From UBA11865 sp041570195 (GTDB taxonomy: Bacteria; Chloroflexota; Anaerolineae; Promineifilales; Promineifilaceae), in NCBI GenBank assembly GCA_041570195.1, contig JBFFWQ010000088.1, positions 1 through 24,760 on the forward strand: DNA of 24,760 nucleotides, in the 5' to 3' direction. Of the stretch, positions 21,142 to 24,760 are shown piece after piece (the first letter of the stretch is position 1; every line of letters starts with the position of its first letter). Position numbers and translations under genes: made by a program. The notes under the pieces were generated by a model. That model searched no databases. It saw only the letters and a list, made by a program, of their open reading frames with translations, and was not told the origin of the DNA.

Positions 21142-23700
21142 ATGACGGCCAATAGACAAGAAGTAAGAACAATCGCCGACTCGATTCAGGCCTGGTTTGG
21201 CAGTCGAAGCTTTGCCTGGACGGCCGCGGCCGTGGCCCTGGTTTACCTGGTTATGGCCGTCTTTTTGACCTGGCCTCTTGTTACCCAACTGAATACCCAT
21301 ACGCCGGCCGGGTTTGGCGGGGACGTTTGGGCTCATCACTGGACCTATTGGTGGGTGAAAACGGCCGTCTCCCAGGGCCAAAATCCCTTCATTACCGATC
21401 TACTCTATTATCCTGAAGGCGTTTCTCTCACCACTCACAATATCCCCTGGTTCAACATCGGGCTGTGGATCCCATTACAGGCGATCATCGGCGGTCCGGC
21501 CGCATTTGGGCTGATTTACATCCTGGCCTTCGCCTTCAACGGTTTCGCGATGTTCCTTTTGGTGCGTGAACACACCGAACGGACCGCGGCGGCCTTTATC
21601 GGTGGCCTGATATTTGGTGCCTGGCCCTTTGTGGTTTCTCAGACAGGGCATCCAAATACCATCATTCTCGGCTTTGTTCCTTTGACCCTGCTGATGTTGA
21701 AGCGGACGATGGAGCGCGGCCGGGCTCGGGATGCGTTAGTAGCCGGCCTCTTCCTGGCCCTAACAGGAATCGTCCGCTGGCAGTTGCTTATCATAGCCAG
21801 TATCGCCATCGGCCTATTCATCATTAACAAGTTGGTGACCGATAAAGCCTGCCGATCGCGCAAAACAGTCATGCTGCTATTGCTGGTCGGCCTGGTATCA
21901 TTGGTGCTTATGGCGCCATTGCTGGCGCCGGTCATCACCGGCATGGTTGGACAGGAAGATCTTGGATCGATTCTGAAGACCAGGTTAGAGCGGTCTTCCG
22001 ATTTGCTGTCGTACGTCATTCCCAACCATCGCCTCAGACTGTACGGGGGTCTGGCCCGGCAACTGCCGGACAGCCTCAATTTCAGCGGCGATACAATTGA
22101 GTTTATGGGTTTTGTGACCCTGATCTTGCTTGGAATTGGCGTGGTTAGAGGCCGTCGCGCCGCATGGCCTTGGCTGGTCATCCTCTTAGTCTACCTAATC
22201 CTGGCCCTGGGACCCGTATTGACGATAGCCCACCAACCGATGTCAGGGGTGCCGATGCCCTTCCGGCTTGTCCAGGACTTCTTTCTTGTTCGAATCGTGC
22301 GCTACCCCATGCGCTACAATATATTCCTAGGGCTTCCAGTTGCCATGTTATCCGGTATTGGCATGGCCCATCTCTTAAATCATACCCGACTGGTGAGAAG
22401 GCCGGTGCTTTTTACTTCGCTCCTGGCCGTCGTGATCTGCGCTGAGTCCTGGATGATGCCTTACCGGACCTTGCCGCTGCATACTCCTGAATGGTACGAT
22501 CAGTTAGCTCAAGAATCGGGGGAGTTTGCCTTGCTGGATCTGCCCATGGACCATTGGGGATCTGACAAGAACTTCATGTATTACCAGATCAGCCACGACC
22601 GGCCGATCCTGGGAGGTCACGTGTCTCGTTTGCCTGCCGAGGCCGAAGATTTCATCAAGAGCGATCCGTTCCTGAGCAGGCTGGCTGTAGACAACACGAT
22701 GGATCCGTCAGTACCCATGATGCACCAATTAGGCAAGTTGTCCGATGCTGGGATCCGTTATCTCATCTTGCACAGGCGGAAAGCAAGTGGCGAGCAGCTT
22801 GATCAATGGCAGGAATGGCTGGCAATCGATCCACTGCATGAGGACGAGGAGCTAATCGTGTATGGGACAGATCCAGCCCCGGATGGCGCTTTGCCCGCAG
22901 GAAGCGCGGTGACGGAGTCGATGCAGTTTCACTGGGCCAGGTATGGTCCTGAGCAGATAGCCCCGACAGATCCGATCTATATCTCGAGTCGCTGGGGAAG
23001 TACACGTGACATGGGTCTTGATTACGATCTCTGTTTTCAGTTGGTAGACAGCGCAGGCCGGACAGCTCAAGAGCAGTGCCAGCGACTGGGTGGCGAGTGG
23101 CCAACGTCAAAATGGACTGTCGGCGAAGTGGCGCTTGGCAACATGATCATACGAATTGATCCTTTCATGGCGGCCGGCGATTATCGAATAAGGGCAGCAT
23201 TGGTTGACTCAAATCCAAGCAACGTCGTCGGCGAACCGATCGATATCGGCCCGTTGACGGTCAGGGGCAAATCCCGCGTCTACGAGTTGCCGGATGATGT
23301 CCAGAGTGCCGATGCCTTCTGGGAAGAGAAGATTGGCTTGCCGGGCTATCGCTTACATGGGACAAGAGATCAGCTTGAAATGACACTATACTGGCAGGCC
23401 CTGAGCCGGATGGATGCATCGTATAAATTCTTCACACACCTGATTAATGAGAGCAACGGCGCCGTGGTTGCCCAGAATGATGCGGTCCCGCGGCAGTGGA
23501 GTTACCCTACAAATTGGTGGGAGCAAAACGAAGTCGTCGAAGACACGATCGTGTTGCCAGTTGACGATGTAGCGCCGGGAAATTACCTGCTGTATGTGGG
23601 CTGGTATGATCCCGAAACAGGCGATAGACTGGACGCTACAACGGCCTCCGGCGAACCTTACCTTGACAACAGTGTTCTCCTAACCACATGGCAAAGGTAA
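21142..23700 (+). CDS. GT-C-type membrane glycosyltransferase with C-terminal beta domains
   Basis: An 852-residue integral membrane protein (the frame is open back to 20965). A first membrane segment at about 26-46 is followed by an extracytoplasmic loop with GGDVWAHHW (Asp61), matching the catalytic-loop acidic residue of GT-C lipid-sugar-dependent transferases. About ten or more further hydrophobic segments extend to residue ~430. The last 400 residues are soluble and beta-rich. Two similar modules end in GDYRIRAALVDS and GNYLLYVGWYDPETGDRL, a C-terminal domain type I have seen in Chloroflexota GT-C proteins. It probably transfers a sugar from a polyprenyl donor outside the membrane; acceptor unknown. 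The ATG at 21142 is preferred because the upstream 59 residues lack protein character, but its ribosome site is weak. Confidence 0.85.
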   Translation: MTANRQEVRTIADSIQAWFGSRSFAWTAAAVALVYLVMAVFLTWPLVTQLNTHTPAGFGGDVWAHHWTYWWVKTAVSQGQNPFITDLLYYPEGVSLTTHNIPWFNIGLWIPLQAIIGGPAAFGLIYILAFAFNGFAMFLLVREHTERTAAAFIGGLIFGAWPFVVSQTGHPNTIILGFVPLTLLMLKRTMERGRARDALVAGLFLALTGIVRWQLLIIASIAIGLFIINKLVTDKACRSRKTVMLLLLVGLVSLVLMAPLLAPVITGMVGQEDLGSILKTRLERSSDLLSYVIPNHRLRLYGGLARQLPDSLNFSGDTIEFMGFVTLILLGIGVVRGRRAAWPWLVILLVYLILALGPVLTIAHQPMSGVPMPFRLVQDFFLVRIVRYPMRYNIFLGLPVAMLSGIGMAHLLNHTRLVRRPVLFTSLLAVVICAESWMMPYRTLPLHTPEWYDQLAQESGEFALLDLPMDHWGSDKNFMYYQISHDRPILGGHVSRLPAEAEDFIKSDPFLSRLAVDNTMDPSVPMMHQLGKLSDAGIRYLILHRRKASGEQLDQWQEWLAIDPLHEDEELIVYGTDPAPDGALPAGSAVTESMQFHWARYGPEQIAPTDPIYISSRWGSTRDMGLDYDLCFQLVDSAGRTAQEQCQRLGGEWPTSKWTVGEVALGNMIIRIDPFMAAGDYRIRAALVDSNPSNVVGEPIDIGPLTVRGKSRVYELPDDVQSADAFWEEKIGLPGYRLHGTRDQLEMTLYWQALSRMDASYKFFTHLINESNGAVVAQNDAVPRQWSYPTNWWEQNEVVEDTIVLPVDDVAPGNYLLYVGWYDPETGDRLDATTASGEPYLDNSVLLTTWQR

Positions 23701-23716
23701 CCGAGGGACCACGTAG

Positions 23717-24415
23717 CTAACCGGCCCTCCACCAGATGCCAGTACATTCAGGAACGATCAGGCTATCGTTGGCTAGGACCTCCTGCGCCATTTCGTCACC
23801 GAAGAAGAAGCGGGTTAGCGCGACCGCTTCTTGAACGGAAGTGAAGCGGTAATCGGTGCGGATCCAGTTTCGCTGGAAGCCTTGCACTCGCTCCAGCCAG
23901 GCATAGTAGTCGGCTAAGTCTGGGGAAGGGGGGTGGGGCGACCGGCGATTGGTCCCCAGCGTTTCCAGGATAATGATCGTCCCACCAGGCCGCAATATAC
24001 GAGCCGTCTCGGCCAGGGCCCGGCCGATTTCTTCTCGCCAAGTGTCAGGATACCAGCCGACCGAATGGCCCAAGCTCCAGCCGGCGATGGCCAAGTCGGC
24101 CACTTGGGTCTTCAAAGGCAATTGGCGATTGTCGGCCGCGACCAGTTGCCAGTTATTTAGGATACTACGGATCAACTTACCGCTTGCCACAGACAGCATA
24201 TGGGGCGAGATATCGAAGGCGGTGATGCGTGCGACATCTGGGGCCAGCAGACGAGTGAACCGGCCGGTGCCGGCACCCAACTCGACAACATTCAGGCAGG
24301 CCAACGGCCGGATCTTGGCCAGAGCTGGCTTGAGATTGCCCTGATAGTCTTCGCGGCTGACCAAACGCTCGTATCGCTCAGCCTGGCTACTGTATATGTA
24401 TTTGAAGTCTGTCAC
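23717..24415 (-). CDS. class I SAM-dependent methyltransferase
   Basis: A 232-residue methyltransferase. Motif I VVELGAGTGRFTRLL starts at about residue 43, the acidic residue ending strand 2 is in AFDIS (Asp68), the motif IV-like segment is ADLAIAGWSLGH, and LRPGGTIIILETLG is the post-motif strand. An insert with SPHPPSPD lies before the C-terminal YYAWLERVQGF segment. The start is GTG at 24415 without a clear ribosome site; it lies 30 bp after the stop of the ABC permease gene on the same strand, so it is probably co-transcribed with it. The substrate is unknown; the UbiE/COQ5-like layout suggests a small molecule. Confidence 0.9.
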   Translation of the reverse strand: MTDFKYIYSSQAERYERLVSREDYQGNLKPALAKIRPLACLNVVELGAGTGRFTRLLAPDVARITAFDISPHMLSVASGKLIRSILNNWQLVAADNRQLPLKTQVADLAIAGWSLGHSVGWYPDTWREEIGRALAETARILRPGGTIIILETLGTNRRSPHPPSPDLADYYAWLERVQGFQRNWIRTDYRFTSVQEAVALTRFFFGDEMAQEVLANDSLIVPECTGIWWRAG

Positions 24416-24430
24416 ATTATCACACGACGG

Positions 24431-24444
24431 GTCAACTCGTTGAC
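24431..24444. promoter_or_regulatory. interrupted palindrome GTCAAC-TC-GTTGAC
   Basis: Two perfect 6-bp arms with a 2-bp centre lie between the ABC permease stop and the methyltransferase start. The arms equal the GTCAAC/GTTGAC core of the parAB-flanking palindromes, but with 2 instead of 6 bp between them. It is perhaps an unrelated operator. Confidence 0.3.
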
Positions 24445-24445
24445 A

Positions 24446-24760
24446 TCAAGCTGTATCACGCAATGTTCGCGAGGCCAGAAGCAGTAGGATCAGCGTATAG
24501 ATAAGCAGGATGCCCATATTAAGCAGCATGGAACCTGTGTCGCCGTCTGGCAGGATGATCTCCTGGATGGCGTCGTTAGCGTAGCGTAAGGGCGACAACC
24601 AGCCCAGAACCTGGGCCCAGCCCGGCAGCTGGTTAACCGCGACCAGCATACCCGACAAGAAGAAGGCCGGCAGGATTATCAGCGGGATGAACGGGAAAAT
24701 GTGCCGTTCGTGTTGGGTAAATGTCGATACAAAGATGCCCAGCATGACCGATACGATCGC
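24446..24760 (-). CDS. ABC-2 type transporter permease, C-terminal part (cut by window end)
   Basis: The last 104 codons of a permease whose frame stays open to the window end; an ATG at 24745 is internal. It has a run of hydrophobic segments around the signature PFIPLIILPAFFLSGMLVAVNQLPGWAQ, followed by LSPLRYANDAIQEII, the conserved block of ABC-2 (NodJ/DrrB-like) export permeases. A last membrane helix is followed by a short tail. The ATPase partner is expected upstream, beyond the window. It is probably in an operon with the methyltransferase. Confidence 0.92.
   Translation of the reverse strand, partial: AIVSVMLGIFVSTFTQHERHIFPFIPLIILPAFFLSGMLVAVNQLPGWAQVLGWLSPLRYANDAIQEIILPDGDTGSMLLNMGILLIYTLILLLLASRTLRDTA

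Noticed and set aside
23922..23938. G-rich run that could form a quadruplex
   Set aside because: It has three long G runs within methyltransferase coding DNA, explained by a Pro/Ser-rich insert; no regulatory position.

Overview
The window most likely comes from a Chloroflexota (Anaerolineae/Caldilineae-type) chromosome. The first ~212 bases are the reverse complement of a 16S rRNA 5' end whose opening (GATGAACGCTAGCGGCGTGC) resembles that phylum. The secreted M23 protein ends in a YLPLV motif that I associate with exported proteins of this phylum. The DNA is GC-rich, full of GGCC/CGGCCG words, with AT-rich regulatory gaps. No tRNA, CRISPR array or recognisable transposase was seen.

Layout. 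(1) 1-535: start of an rRNA operon on the minus strand, with three tandem sigma70-type promoters (all with 16-bp spacers), a boxA element and a small hairpin before 16S. (2) 654-3910: a plasmid-like or mobile-like block. An ExeA/GspA-type AAA ATPase and a basic, AT-hook-like protein are translationally coupled on the minus strand, and a putative helix-turn-helix/replication-initiator-like protein is on the plus strand. The ~500-bp divergent region between them holds a repressible-looking promoter, a plus-strand promoter and a complete minus-strand small-RNA gene (consensus promoter, three-way-junction fold, intrinsic terminator) lying antisense to the leader of the plus-strand gene. (3) 4150-7239: metallo-beta-lactamase-fold hydrolase, EamA transporter and class III CoA-transferase, probably one operon. 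(4) 7260-10007: metallophosphoesterase (minus), divergent RpiB-like protein, and a radical SAM/HhH protein that appears to be read from a leaderless promoter.

(5) 10029-13451: a two-gene minus-strand operon of a GMC oxidoreductase and an aldehyde dehydrogenase, both ending in a hydrophobic C-terminal anchor. They look like a membrane-bound alcohol-to-acid oxidation pair, with two tandem TetR-like operators over their promoter. (6) 13580-15755: parA-parB, bracketed by two perfect 18-bp palindromes that are good candidates for non-canonical ParB sites, plus a degenerate third copy over the parA transcription start. (7) 15918-16871: agmatinase-type ureohydrolase. (8) 16907-19381: exported M23 peptidase with beta/gamma-crystallin-like and two PA14-like modules. 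(9) 19646-20904: DUF6504-like and AlkZ-like DNA-binding proteins with a 4-bp overlap. (10) 21142-23700: large GT-C-type membrane glycosyltransferase. (11) 23717-24760: SAM methyltransferase and the C-terminal part of an ABC-2 permease, cut by the window end.

The strongest candidate for something undescribed is the divergent control region at 2.1-2.6 kb with its structured RNA. Next are the ParB-flanking palindromes and the tail-anchored oxidase/dehydrogenase pair. All functional calls come from reading motifs; no database search was run.
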